64,000 nt of DNA, from the NCBI GenBank assembly GCA_002868945.1, contig PKTX01000006.1:133801-197800 (forward strand), read 5' to 3'. How positions within the stretch are numbered: position 1 is the first letter of the stretch; each line of letters begins with the position of its first letter. Source of the stretch: Desulfobulbaceae bacterium (GTDB lineage Bacteria; Desulfobacterota; Desulfobulbia; Desulfobulbales; SURF-16). The translations under genes and the position numbers were made by a program. Positions 20,474 through 30,298 of this stretch are shown here, one piece after another. The notes under the pieces were generated by a model that was not told the origin of the DNA, did no database searches, and was given only the letters and a program-made list of their open reading frames with translations.

Positions 20474-20818
20474 TTACATCATATCCTTGAGGGGGTTGGC
20501 GTAGAGCAGGATCAGGGAAATTACCAGACCGTAAATGGTCAGAGACTCGATAAGGGCCATACCAAGAATCATGGTAACGGTGATTTTACCGGAGGCCTCG
20601 GGGTTGCGGGCAGTACCAAGACAGGCACCCTCACAGGCGGAACCCATACCAACACCACAACCGAGGGCAGCAAGGCCAACGGAAAGGGCGGCGGCAATAC
20701 ATACCAGAGCCATGTTGGAAACACCACCGGCAGCAGCGGCAGCACCATGCTCGGCAGCCATGGAGCCAGTGGCCATGCCAAGAACCATCAGAGCAGTCAT
20801 AATACTAACTTTTTTCAT
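20474..20818 (-). CDS. atpE: F0 ATP synthase subunit c with N-terminal signal-like extension
   Basis: [64 protein letters not shown]. Confidence 0.95.
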   Translation of the reverse strand: MKKVSIMTALMVLGMATGSMAAEHGAAAAAGGVSNMALVCIAAALSVGLAALGCGVGMGSACEGACLGTARNPEASGKITVTMILGMALIESLTIYGLVISLILLYANPLKDMM

Positions 20819-20967
20819 TTTTTCCTCCTTAAGGAAAGTAAATAATATTTTTGGCCTTCTTCCGTTTGGTAAACAACCACATGGTTGTTGAATTTCTAAG
20901 GTAAAAACTCCTGCGTCACTGTTACGCCGTCAAAATTTGTCTTTCTGGTAATCAGCCAAGGAGGCGA

Positions 20968-21705
20968 TTAGTGGGCGTGCTCCAGAGAACCCTTGAAGTA
21001 GATGACGGTGAGCAGCACGAAAACCATGGTCTGGACAAAAGAAACCAGCACACCGAGACAAAGAATGGGCAGCGGGCCGAAGTAGGCACCGGCCAACAGG
21101 AATAAAATGGCCAGCAGGGTCTCTTTCGCCATGATGTTACCGAAAAGACGAATGGAGAGAGAGAGGATGCGGGCCAGATTACTGATGAGCTCAATGGGCA
21201 GCATCAGCGGAATGAGCACCGGCATGGGGCCGGTGAAGTGATTGATGTACTTGACGCCGTGGGTACGCAGGCCCAGATAGTGGTGGTACACCCAGACTAT
21301 CAGGGTACAGCCCAGGGTGATGTTCAGGTTGGATGTCGGCGACATGAAGCCAGGCATCAGCCCCATGAGATTGGCCACCAGGATATAGAGGGCAAAGGTG
21401 GTGATGAGCGGAAAGAGTTTTCTGGCGTGTTCGGCACCCAGGTTTTCGGCGTAGAAATTTTCAATAAAACCGAGAATGGCTTCCCAGAAGTTCTGGCCGG
21501 CACCGGGGATCATTTCCATCTTGCCGACAGTGATTTTGGCAACCACAATGAGAAAGAGCATGACAAAGAAGGTGTAGCTCATGTGTGGCGTGGTGAAGGT
21601 CTCGATGCTGAGGGTGGTGTTCAGCATACCTTCGGGCAGGCCGTGCGGCACGGGCAGGCCCAGCATCTGCAGGATTACGGAAATAAATAGTATCGGATGT
21701 TCCAT
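20968..21705 (-). CDS. atpB: F0 ATP synthase subunit a
   Basis: LMLPIELISNLARILSLSIRLFGNIMAKETLLAIL signature. Confidence 0.95.
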   Translation of the reverse strand: MEHPILFISVILQMLGLPVPHGLPEGMLNTTLSIETFTTPHMSYTFFVMLFLIVVAKITVGKMEMIPGAGQNFWEAILGFIENFYAENLGAEHARKLFPLITTFALYILVANLMGLMPGFMSPTSNLNITLGCTLIVWVYHHYLGLRTHGVKYINHFTGPMPVLIPLMLPIELISNLARILSLSIRLFGNIMAKETLLAILFLLAGAYFGPLPILCLGVLVSFVQTMVFVLLTVIYFKGSLEHAH

Positions 21706-21746
21706 TTCTACTCCTCTCTCCTAAAAAAATAGAGGTGGATAACGGG

Positions 21747-22193
21747 CTAAATAAGGCTCCCATACCCCTTATCCACAATTTCGGGGTCACTCTTTTTTTT
21801 TGACCCAGAATACCTTTTATAATCATGTATGGCGGTGGTGCCGATGCTTAAAGCCACGGAGGACAGGCCGACAAGCAGACCGCCTATGGCCAGGTGGCCA
21901 TATTTAATAACAAAATAGAGCAGCAGGGCCAGGGCGGTGAGCCGAGCATAATATTTCAATAAAAACGTCGCCTTGACCGCTTTTAAGGATCCCTGCATGG
22001 CCCGGATGATATCGCGTTTCATCAGCATGAAGCTGATATTGGCGATGAGGCCGCCTGCCAGCACTGATTTGGCGGCCAGGCCACTGAAAAAAAGCCAGGC
22101 GCCAAGGCCCATGATCGCGGTGAACAGCCAGTTGAGCCGCTCCACCCTGGCAATGGAGATGTCGGCACTGTCCAGGTCAATCTTTCGGGTCAT
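21747..22193 (-). CDS. ATP synthase subunit I-like membrane protein
   Basis: Four predicted TM segments, located between atpZ-like and atpB; start at MTRKIDLD. Confidence 0.72.
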   Translation of the reverse strand: MTRKIDLDSADISIARVERLNWLFTAIMGLGAWLFFSGLAAKSVLAGGLIANISFMLMKRDIIRAMQGSLKAVKATFLLKYYARLTALALLLYFVIKYGHLAIGGLLVGLSSVALSIGTTAIHDYKRYSGSKKKSDPEIVDKGYGSLI

Positions 22194-22419
22194 CCTTCCA
22201 CTCCTTGCGCGTTGCAAGGTCGTACAGATTCTTAAAGGCCGCCGCCACGCCAAAGGCCAGACCGATTAAGGTCGGCCACGGCTCATACTTACTGCCGAAA
22301 ACCTTCGTGTCCAGGTAATATCCGACACCCACTCCGATAAAAATACACATGGAAATGGTCATGCCGATGGTGCCGAAATCCCCCACAAGCTTGATGATAT
22401 ACTTGCGTGTCTCACCCAT
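22177..22419 (-). CDS. AtpZ/AtpI-like protein
   Basis: MGETRKYIIKLVGDFGTIGMTISMCIFIGVGVGYYLDTKVFGSKYEPWPTLIGLAFGVAAAFKNLYDL. Confidence 0.8.
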   Translation of the reverse strand: MGETRKYIIKLVGDFGTIGMTISMCIFIGVGVGYYLDTKVFGSKYEPWPTLIGLAFGVAAAFKNLYDLATRKEWKDDPKD

Positions 22420-22638
22420 GGAAATTCCGGTCTGTTGACACTGATGCACCATTCACTTTTGCGGGATTCTTTGCTCCTGGCATTCTTAACGATAATCGAT
22501 GCAGCTTTAGCATGGCCACTGGTCTAAGTCAATTCATTTTTATGCGATAATGACGTTGTCGGATAGGTATATATACAGATAAGTGTCACCGATTTTTTGT
22601 ATATGTCATTGTTTTTGCGATACTTCTCTTGGAGATTG

Positions 22639-23928
22639 TCACTTCTTGAGTGAACTGAATACTGATTCAGCAACCTCCAGGGTTTTGGCCAGGTCTGCCT
22701 CGGAATGGGCTGCGGAAATGAAGGCCCCCTCAAACTGTGACGGTGCCAGGTAGACCCCCTGGTCAAGCATGGCGCGATAGTAACGGCCATACATGTCGGT
22801 GTCCGCGGTCATGGCGGAGTCGAAGTCAAAAACAGGTCCGGCGGCAAAAAAGGCGGTCATCACCGAGCCCTGGCGGTTGAGGGTGGCGTGTTCCAGGTAT
22901 TTTTGGCAGAGGGTGGAGAGGCCGTTCGCGAACTTTTCCGCCTTGGCGTCAAGGGCCTCGTAAAAGCCGGGTTTGCCCAACTCCTTCAGGGTAGCGGCGC
23001 CGGCTGCCATGGCCAGGGGGTTGCCGGACAGGGTGCCGGCCTGGTATACCGGGCCATCCGGGGCGATCTGGTCCATGATCTCCGCCTTGCCGCCATAAGC
23101 ACCCACCGGCAGGCCGCCGCCGATGATCTTGCCCAGACAGGTGAGGTCCGGTGTGATGCCGAACTTGGCCTGGGCGCCGCCATAGCTGAGACGAAAGCCG
23201 GTAATGACCTCGTCAAAGATCAGGACAATGCCCAGTTCCTCGGTGAGGGCCCGGACCTTTTGCAGGAAGCCCGGCTCAGGCGGCACCACACCCATGTTGC
23301 CGGCCACGGGCTCCATGATCACACAGGCGATATCCAGGGATTCATCCCGCAGGGTCTTTTCCAGGATCTCTTCATTATTATAGGGGATGGAGACGGTGTT
23401 CTTGACGATGTCGTCCGGGACGCCGGGGCTGCCCGGAATACCCAGAGTGATGACGCCGGAGCCTGCCTTGACCAGAAAGGAGTCGGCATGGCCGTGGTAA
23501 CAGCCGTCAAATTTCACCACCACCTTTTTGCCGGTATAGCCGCGGGCCAGGCGCAGGGCGCTCATGGTGGCCTCGGTACCGGAGCTGACGAAACGCACCT
23601 TGTCAACCGAGGGCAGGGCCTTGGTGACCAGTTCGGCAAGCTCCACTTCCACCGGTGCCGGGGCGCCGAAGCTGGTCCCGTTTTCCAGGGCTTCCTTGAT
23701 GGCCGTGACCACAGCCGGGTGGTTGTGGCCCAGGATCATCGGTCCCCATGAACAGACAAAATCTATATATTCATTGCCATCCGCATCATACACCTTGGAG
23801 CCGGCTGCCTTGGTGATAAAACGGGGGTCACAGCCCACGGATTTGCAGGCTCGCACCGGGCTGTTGACGCCGCCGGGGATGAGTTTGCGGGCCTGGGCAA
23901 AGAGTTTTCTTGAGATGTCTGTTTTCAT
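22639..23928 (-). CDS. hemL: Glutamate-1-semialdehyde 2,1-aminomutase
   Basis: [82 protein letters not shown]. Confidence 0.96.
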   Translation of the reverse strand: MKTDISRKLFAQARKLIPGGVNSPVRACKSVGCDPRFITKAAGSKVYDADGNEYIDFVCSWGPMILGHNHPAVVTAIKEALENGTSFGAPAPVEVELAELVTKALPSVDKVRFVSSGTEATMSALRLARGYTGKKVVVKFDGCYHGHADSFLVKAGSGVITLGIPGSPGVPDDIVKNTVSIPYNNEEILEKTLRDESLDIACVIMEPVAGNMGVVPPEPGFLQKVRALTEELGIVLIFDEVITGFRLSYGGAQAKFGITPDLTCLGKIIGGGLPVGAYGGKAEIMDQIAPDGPVYQAGTLSGNPLAMAAGAATLKELGKPGFYEALDAKAEKFANGLSTLCQKYLEHATLNRQGSVMTAFFAAGPVFDFDSAMTADTDMYGRYYRAMLDQGVYLAPSQFEGAFISAAHSEADLAKTLEVAESVFSSLKK

Positions 23929-24183
23929 AATATCTCCTTGTCAAAAAAAAGTTAGCCACGCTGGGCACTTGGCGGGGTCTCCATATGGCGGGATTGCAAA
24001 GCGATGGAACTATAGCATGCCGCTTAGTTGGCTGTCAAAGCGATAGTGAAATTGTCATGGCCTGGAAAAATGAATTTAAACTCCGGTGCTGCCGTGTTAA
24101 AATGCGCCATTGTTCCTAGCTTGCTCTCCATCACCAGGTCTGGCCGGCACTCTTTCCCGGCCTTCGGTATGAAAGGTCTATTA

Positions 24184-24253
24184 GGATAACTTGCATAATG
24201 AGATATTTCGGAGTCTCCGAGACTCCGAAACAGCACGTATTCAAGATGGCCTA
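24184..24253 (+). repeat. Dispersed intergenic element, short degenerate copy (copy 1)
   Basis: GGATAACTTGCATAATGAGATATTTCGGAGTCTCCGAGACTCCGAAACAGCACGTATTCAAGATGGCC; left part aligns with copy 2, right end ATTCAAGATGGCC is shared by all copies. Confidence 0.65.
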
Positions 24254-24333
24254 AAACCCCCCGAACCGTAGTTTGAGCAGTGCCGCAACCAGCGGTGCTG
24301 CTCATACAGGTACGATAAAACGAGTATATTGTT

Positions 24334-25185
24334 ATGCCGCCATCCCTAGTTGAACGTCTTGATGCCATCGAAGATCTGCCCACCATTCCTCATACCATGC
24401 AGGCCGTTCTCTCCAGCCTTGATTCCGTGTCCGCCTCAGCTGCCAGACTTGAGGGGATTATCAAGGAAGATCCGGTCCTCACCGCCAAGGTTCTCAAGGT
24501 TGCCAACTCGGCGGCCTATGGTGCCGGCACGGAAATCTCCAGTCTGTCACGGGCCATTGTGACGGTGGGCTTTGATGAGGTACGCAATATTGTCATCGGT
24601 CTCTCCCTCTCCGGTCTCTTCTGTGACGATCTCGGCTTTGATGAGTTTAATGCCGTGGATATCTGGCTGCACTCCATCGCTGTTGCCACCTGTGCCAAGA
24701 TGATAGCCCAGGAGGTCGATGGTCTTGATCCGGAGGAGATCTTCACCGCGGCCATGCTGCATGATATCGGCCGTATCCTCTTTTGCCTCTACTTCCCGGA
24801 TGAGCTGCGCGATGTGCTGGCAACGGTCCATAATGACAATATCTCCCTGAACGAGGCCGAGGAGCAGTATGGTCTGGCCCACAGCGAGATTGGTGCCTAT
24901 CTGGCCTATCGCTGGCAACTGGGCGGTTTTATGGTAAACGTCATCCGCTATCACCACCATCCCCTCAAGGCCGGCGAATATACGGCTGCCGCCGCCGCCA
25001 TTAATCTGGCCGATGCCATCAGTATCCAGCTGCAGATCGGCTGGACAGGACTGGGTCCCTCCCCCAAGGTCAAGGTGGCCAAGGTACTCGGTCTGGACAG
25101 TGACAAGATTAAACAGATCGCCAGGGCGTTCAATGCTGAAAAAGAGCAGATCGTCAGCGGCTGGTCCAGTGTTATCAGCACCTGA
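24334..25185 (+). CDS. HDOD domain protein
   Basis: IEDLPTIPHTMQAVLSSLDSVSASAARLEGIIKEDPVLTAKVLKVANSAAYG...ISSLSRAIVTVGFDEVRNIVIGLS. Confidence 0.88.
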   Translation: MPPSLVERLDAIEDLPTIPHTMQAVLSSLDSVSASAARLEGIIKEDPVLTAKVLKVANSAAYGAGTEISSLSRAIVTVGFDEVRNIVIGLSLSGLFCDDLGFDEFNAVDIWLHSIAVATCAKMIAQEVDGLDPEEIFTAAMLHDIGRILFCLYFPDELRDVLATVHNDNISLNEAEEQYGLAHSEIGAYLAYRWQLGGFMVNVIRYHHHPLKAGEYTAAAAAINLADAISIQLQIGWTGLGPSPKVKVAKVLGLDSDKIKQIARAFNAEKEQIVSGWSSVIST

Positions 25186-25204
25186 GGCGCTGCCGCTTGC
25201 CTGG

Positions 25205-25262
25205 ACGAGACTCCGAAATATCTCCAGGGTATCTTGGCTAATTAGATATTTCGGAGTCTCGT
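25205..25262. repeat. Perfect 19-bp inverted repeat
   Basis: Arms 25205-25223 and 25244-25262 (ACGAGACTCCGAAATATCT / AGATATTTCGGAGTCTCGT), 20-nt loop, 20 bp after the HDOD stop. Confidence 0.85.
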
Positions 25263-25392
25263 TTCGCTCGTTTACCTGTTTGAGTTTGAGAAGCAGAGAA
25301 AATAAAAATCGGAGCATATCGAGCATATGTGAGGATTTTTATTTTCGTAGCGACGAAAAAATCGGGCAAAATAGCAATTATTCAAGATGGCC
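25228..25392 (+). repeat. Dispersed intergenic element (copy 2)
   Basis: GGTATCTTGGCTAATTAGATATTT...GTTTGAGTTTGAGAAGCAGAGAAAATAAAAA...GCATATGTGAGGATTTTTATTTTCGTAGCGACGAAAAAATCGGGCAAAATAGCAATTATTCAAGATGGCC. Confidence 0.85.
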
Positions 25393-25550
25393 TCCATTAT
25401 TCACGATACCCTTTATCGGAACGAAAAAGATCTTGTGTCAGGCGCTTCCGTGTCGGGCATGCCTGAAAAAGGCAGCAGCCTCCCATGGTCGGCTGCGGCG
25501 CTCGGCACGGGCAAGCAGCGCTTATTTTTTTAACGGAGCAGATTTTTCCC

Positions 25551-26741
25551 ATGCGTCATAAACAGGGTTATCCCTATCTCCTTAACAGCTATCTCATCAG
25601 AGAGATGCTGGGGCCGTTTTTCGCCAGCCTGCTTATCATTAACGGTATCTTTTTCTTCGGACGCCTGATCCCCTTCCTGGAAGTTGTTCTTGACCTGGGC
25701 GTCGGCCCTGCTGATTTTATCCGTCTTTTTGCCTATCTCTTTCCCAACATGATGCTCTACAGCATTCCCATGTCGAGCATGTTCGGCGTGGTGGTGGCCT
25801 TTACCAGACTGTCCAACGATGGTGAGATCATGGCCATGAAGGCGGCCGGCATCAGTCTCGGCCAGATGCTGCCCGCCGTCCTGGCGGTCTCCCTGGCCAC
25901 CGGCCTGTTGAGCGGCTACAGCGCCCTGGTGCTGACGCCTGCCGCGGATCAGGCCATGGAAAAGATGATGTTCAATCTGGTGAAGGAAAAGGTGAGCAGC
26001 GGCGTCAAGTCGAGGACATTCAGCGCCGGCGTGGATAAATACGTGATTTATGCGGATAAGGTCGATCGCCGCACCGGTGAATGGTCCGGTGTCTACCTGG
26101 CTGACATGACCCTGGAGAAGAGGCCGATGGTCACCCTGGCCCGACGGGGCCATATCAGCTCCGATCAGGAGAATATGTCCTTGTCATTGATGTTGGAGGA
26201 CGGCAGCATCCATCGGGCCGAGGGCGCCACCACCCAGACCGTTCTCTTTGAAAAATATGAACTGCAGATCCCCATTCGGCTACCCATGGGCATGGAGCGG
26301 AAAAAGGGGCGGCTGAGCAAACGCAGCATGAGTCTGGCCGAGCTCCGGGAGGTGGCTGCCAAGCTTGGCCCAGACTCGGAGCATGGCCTTTCCTATCGCC
26401 TGGAATATCAGAAGCGGCTGGTCTTGCCGGTGGGCTGCTTTGTCCTGAGTCTGCTCGGTTTTGTCTATGGTCTGGAGGCCGGTGTCGGTCGCCGGGCCGT
26501 CGGCATCCCCCTCAGCCTGCTCACCTATGTCTTTTACTGGTTGTTCTTCTCTCTTGGTAATTTTTTGGCCGAGGGTCGAATCCTGGCGGTGGCGCCGGCC
26601 CTGTGGCTGCCCAACGTTTTGTTTGCCTTGCTGGCCATCTTTCTCTTTATTCTGGCGCTCAGTGAGAAATCCCTCTTTGCCGGCAAGAGGTTGGCCACCC
26701 TTCTGACCTTCTGGCAGAAAAAGAGCGGTGGGGAAGGATGA
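25551..26741 (+). CDS. LptF/LptG family permease
   Basis: YLIREMLGPFFASLLIINGIFFFGRLIPFLEVVLDLGV...FPNMMLYSIPMSSMFGVVVAFTRLSNDGEIMAMKAAGISLGQM; C-terminal TM helices. Confidence 0.9.
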   Translation: MRHKQGYPYLLNSYLIREMLGPFFASLLIINGIFFFGRLIPFLEVVLDLGVGPADFIRLFAYLFPNMMLYSIPMSSMFGVVVAFTRLSNDGEIMAMKAAGISLGQMLPAVLAVSLATGLLSGYSALVLTPAADQAMEKMMFNLVKEKVSSGVKSRTFSAGVDKYVIYADKVDRRTGEWSGVYLADMTLEKRPMVTLARRGHISSDQENMSLSLMLEDGSIHRAEGATTQTVLFEKYELQIPIRLPMGMERKKGRLSKRSMSLAELREVAAKLGPDSEHGLSYRLEYQKRLVLPVGCFVLSLLGFVYGLEAGVGRRAVGIPLSLLTYVFYWLFFSLGNFLAEGRILAVAPALWLPNVLFALLAIFLFILALSEKSLFAGKRLATLLTFWQKKSGGEG

Positions 26742-26804
26742 TACATCCGGACCGTGGCACGGGACAGGGGCGACGAGTCTTGCACTGGCCGGCGCTGTGG
26801 CGGC

Positions 26805-27905
26805 CTAGTTCATCCCTAACATGAGGGCGGCGTTGATGCCGCCGAAGCCGGAGTTGCAGGTGAGAAGGGTCGGGGAGAGCAGCTGCTGGGGGCGATTGCT
26901 TAAATGCCCAGGGAAGGCCTCGGCAATCCGCAGACCGACTGTCGGGGGGATTTGCCCGGCTTCCAGGGCCTTGACGGCCAGACACGCCTCCATAACGCCG
27001 GCAGCCCCCAGGCAGTGCCCCATGGCGCCCTTCACCCCGTGTAGCGGCGGTGGCATCTCTCCCCACATGTTGCGCAGGGCTCTGATTTCCATGGTGTCAT
27101 TATAGAGGGTGCCGGTGCCGTGGGCATTGATGGCCCCCACCGCCTCTGCCCCGTTTCGGGTGGCCTGGCGCAGTGCGGCAGTCAGGCCGCTGGCCCGGCG
27201 ACAGGGGGCGGTGATGTGGCCGGCGTCGCAGGCCAGACCCCAGCCGCGGATAGTGGCCCGGTCGGCTCGGCGGTGGCGCGGCACTGTTTCCTGAGCGGCC
27301 AGGAGCATGAGGCCGATACCCTCGCCCAGACAGAGGCCGTCCCTGGTTTTGTCAAAGGGGCGGCAGGGACCGTGGGCCAGGGCCTGCAGTTGGCTAAAAC
27401 CGGCCAGGACAAAACGGCTGAGAATATCAACACCCACCACCAGAACCTGATCGGCCTGATCGGCGGCGATCATCTGGCTGGCTTGGATAAGGGCGACAGT
27501 GCCGGAGGCGCAGGCCGCACTGACCGTGGAACAGGGCAGGACGGCGTCGAGCCTGTGGGCAATCATCTCCGCAACCTGCCAGGCAAATCCGCGGCCTGGG
27601 ATGCGGAAGTCGCTCAGGGGTTCGTCGGCCGCGCCCTTGGTGGTGGCCACCACCAGATGAAGGCGATCGCGGCACCAGGCGCCACGGAAGTGGCTCAGGC
27701 CGAGATCAAGCAGGGTTGCCAGGCGCCTGCCGGTGCCCAGTTCGTTGCCCAGGGCCGCAATGCGGCCCACCTGGCAGTTGAGACCCTCCATCCGCAAAGC
27801 AGTGAGGGCGCTGCCGCCGGCCATGAGCTCCTGCCAGCATTGGTCAAGGTTGCCGGCCGCACAGACGAGAGCGCTGTCCATAATGACAACTTCTCTGCTC
27901 ATCAC
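26805..27905 (-). CDS. Beta-ketoacyl synthase with complete C-H-H triad
   Basis: TVSAACASGTVALI (Cys), INAHGTGTLYND (His), VKGAMGHCLGAAG (His). Confidence 0.88.
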   Translation of the reverse strand: MMSREVVIMDSALVCAAGNLDQCWQELMAGGSALTALRMEGLNCQVGRIAALGNELGTGRRLATLLDLGLSHFRGAWCRDRLHLVVATTKGAADEPLSDFRIPGRGFAWQVAEMIAHRLDAVLPCSTVSAACASGTVALIQASQMIAADQADQVLVVGVDILSRFVLAGFSQLQALAHGPCRPFDKTRDGLCLGEGIGLMLLAAQETVPRHRRADRATIRGWGLACDAGHITAPCRRASGLTAALRQATRNGAEAVGAINAHGTGTLYNDTMEIRALRNMWGEMPPPLHGVKGAMGHCLGAAGVMEACLAVKALEAGQIPPTVGLRIAEAFPGHLSNRPQQLLSPTLLTCNSGFGGINAALMLGMN

Positions 27906-28711
27906 ATCATCTCCTGGTGGCGGAACGTCATCGTCACCCGGCCATAGTCGGCCTTGACCTGCCAGCTGCTGGGGAGATCATTGTTCTGCAGGCGGGTCGA
28001 CAGGCTTTCAGCCGCAGCCAGGGGGTGATGGACCTCCTGCCTGAAGGAGGTGCTCTCCGGGCCTGCTATCGTTTGACGCGCCGATCCGGCAGGGATTGTG
28101 ATGCTTTCCCGGCGTTGCAGACGTGCCTCTGCCGGGCATGGTATTTCCTCGATATCTATCTCTTTGAGACGGCAGCTGCCGTGGCGGCCCAGGAGCCAGA
28201 CCACGGCCCCGGCCGGCCAATGGCAGCACTCTTGTGGTTGCATGGCGTGGCGGGCATCCGATAAGAGGGGTGCATAGGTTTCGGCCTGGAGCACCACGGC
28301 ATGATCTATTACCTGGTCCTGCAGGGCCAGCCAGGCACTTTCCAGGGCGCGGAAAAAGGGCCAGGCATAGGAGGTCAGGGTCAGGTTGGGGCCGTATATG
28401 TGATGGCGTCGGGCAATATAACCGCAGACGGCATTGAACACCGAATGGGAGAAGAGGGTGGGCGAAATGGGTTGCTGATGGATGAGGTCGGCAAGCACGG
28501 CAAAGTTGGTGCGCATGGGACCAAAGGCCGTGCCCAGATAGATGCCGGTGCGACCACCATCCAGCTCTCTGATCGGCGCCAGGCAGTGTTCGGCGGCCAT
28601 CACGGCCAGTTGGATGAACTCCTCGGCCCGTCGCAATTCCCCTGCCATGTGGGTGGGGATACGGAGGTAGGTCTGGCGCAGGCTGGTGATGGCCTGGATG
28701 GCAATGCTCAT
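27902..28711 (-). CDS. Ketosynthase-like protein (ketoacyl-synt_2-like), no catalytic Cys
   Basis: GRTGIYLGTAFGPMRTNFAVLADLI...SPTLFSHSVFNAVCGYIARRHHIYGPNLTLTSYAWPFFRALESAWLAL; Ser-Tyr at the usual ACAxG position. Confidence 0.75.
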   Translation of the reverse strand: MSIAIQAITSLRQTYLRIPTHMAGELRRAEEFIQLAVMAAEHCLAPIRELDGGRTGIYLGTAFGPMRTNFAVLADLIHQQPISPTLFSHSVFNAVCGYIARRHHIYGPNLTLTSYAWPFFRALESAWLALQDQVIDHAVVLQAETYAPLLSDARHAMQPQECCHWPAGAVVWLLGRHGSCRLKEIDIEEIPCPAEARLQRRESITIPAGSARQTIAGPESTSFRQEVHHPLAAAESLSTRLQNNDLPSSWQVKADYGRVTMTFRHQEMM

Positions 28712-29922
28712 GAAGCACCCTCCAGAATCAGGGCGGCATTGCCGCCGCCAAAGGCCAGGGAATGGCTGAGGCCAAGACGTCCTGCCAGGGGAACCTCTTC
28801 GCCTTGGCAAAGGGGTTGGACGGGGAGGGCCGGATCCGGCTCATGACAACCGATTGTGCCGAAGGTTGCGCCTTCCTGCAGGGCACGCAGGGTAAGGACC
28901 GCCTCAATGCCACCGGCCGCGCCCAGGGTGTGACCGGTGGCCCCCTTGGTGGAGAGCAGAGGTGTGGTGCTGAAGCCGAGATTTTTCAAGGCGGTGGTCT
29001 CGGCCAGGTCATTGGCCGTGGTGCCGGTGCCATGGCCGTTGATCAGGGCGATGTCGTCCAGGTGCAGGTTAGCACAGCGCAGGGCGCTGCGGATGGCCTG
29101 TTGCAGGCCGCGGCCTTGGGGGTGGGGGGCGGTGGGATGGTAGCCGTCGGCACCGGCGCCATAGCCCAGCAGCCAGCCCTGGGCCTCGGCGCCTCGGCGT
29201 CGCCGGTCCGTCTCTCTTTCCAGCAGGAGGATACCGGCGCCTTCGCCCAGGTTGAGGCCGCGGCGTCCTGTGGCAAAAGGGGTGCAGGGGGCGTCCGAGG
29301 TAAGCATCAGGCCGGCAAAGCCGTGAAAGGCCAGGCGGGAGAGTTCATCGGCGCCGCCGCAGATCACCAGGTCGCAGAGGTCGTGGCGCAGCCAGCTGGC
29401 GGCCAGGCCAATGGCATCGGTACCTGAGGCGCAGGCATTGGTCACCACGCTGGTCGGGCCGCGGCTGCCGAGGATCTCCTGCAGGGCAGTGGCCAGATTT
29501 TCATTGAGGAAGCGGTGTAAGGCCTTTGCCGCCGGCCTTTTACCCTGCTGCCAGGCCAGAAAGTAGTCGTCATCGTGAAAGTGGCAGCGTACCGTGGTGC
29601 CCAGGGCAATGCCCAGGCGTAGATGGGTCAGATCCTCCGCTTTGATGGCGGCCGATGTCAGGGCCTCCAGGCAGGCCTGCAAGGCCAGGAGAAGGGTGCG
29701 GTTGTCGATGTCCGGCGGCCGCCCATGGAAGGGTGAGGACAAAAGAAGGGGAGCCGTACAGGCAAAGACGGGCTGTGGTTCAATGCAGGCAAAGGGCGGC
29801 GCCACAGGGCGGGGGAACTCGTCGTGCCAGAGGTTCCGCCACACCGTGGCCAGATCAGGCCCGGCGGCGCAGCAGCAGCCCATGCCGCTGACGGCAATGG
29901 GGTGTTCAGTGTTCAGCGGCAT
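28708..29922 (-). CDS. Beta-ketoacyl-ACP synthase (FabF-like), complete triad
   Basis: SVVTNACASGTDAIGLA (Cys), INGHGTGTTANDLAET (His), TKGATGHTLGAAGGIEA (His). Confidence 0.9.
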   Translation of the reverse strand: MPLNTEHPIAVSGMGCCCAAGPDLATVWRNLWHDEFPRPVAPPFACIEPQPVFACTAPLLLSSPFHGRPPDIDNRTLLLALQACLEALTSAAIKAEDLTHLRLGIALGTTVRCHFHDDDYFLAWQQGKRPAAKALHRFLNENLATALQEILGSRGPTSVVTNACASGTDAIGLAASWLRHDLCDLVICGGADELSRLAFHGFAGLMLTSDAPCTPFATGRRGLNLGEGAGILLLERETDRRRRGAEAQGWLLGYGAGADGYHPTAPHPQGRGLQQAIRSALRCANLHLDDIALINGHGTGTTANDLAETTALKNLGFSTTPLLSTKGATGHTLGAAGGIEAVLTLRALQEGATFGTIGCHEPDPALPVQPLCQGEEVPLAGRLGLSHSLAFGGGNAALILEGAS

Positions 29923-30044
29923 GGCGGTGTGCTGGGTGAAGGTGCTGATATGCTGAGGGGCTTGACAACAGCGTCACCGCATGGCGCGCAAAGAATGGCC
30001 GGCGGCGTGGCACTGCTCTGCTGGCTGACAGACAACATGGCAGC

Positions 30045-30296
30045 CTAGCCCTGGTGTGCGGCAATATAGTCGGCCAGGGTCTGCACCGAGGTAAAGGCCT
30101 TCTGGCCTTCATTCATATCCTTGATCTGGACGCCGAAATGCTTGTTTACCTGGACCACCAGTTCCACGGCATCCAGGGAGTCGAGGCCCAGCCCGTCACC
30201 AAAAAGGGGTTCGTTGTCATCAATGGCCGCTGCTGTTGTCTGCAGGCGCAGGTCACGGACCAGCAGCTCCTTGATTTCCTCTTTTAAATCACTCAT
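30045..30296 (-). CDS. Acyl carrier protein
   Basis: LFGDGLGLDSLDAVELVVQVNKHFGVQI phosphopantetheine-type DSL motif. Confidence 0.92.
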   Translation of the reverse strand: MSDLKEEIKELLVRDLRLQTTAAAIDDNEPLFGDGLGLDSLDAVELVVQVNKHFGVQIKDMNEGQKAFTSVQTLADYIAAHQG

Positions 30297-30298
30297 TC

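Noticed and set aside
24547-25326. 259-aa minus-strand ORF spanning HDOD gene and repeat copy 2
   Set aside because: Antisense to the HDOD gene and begins in repeat sequence.
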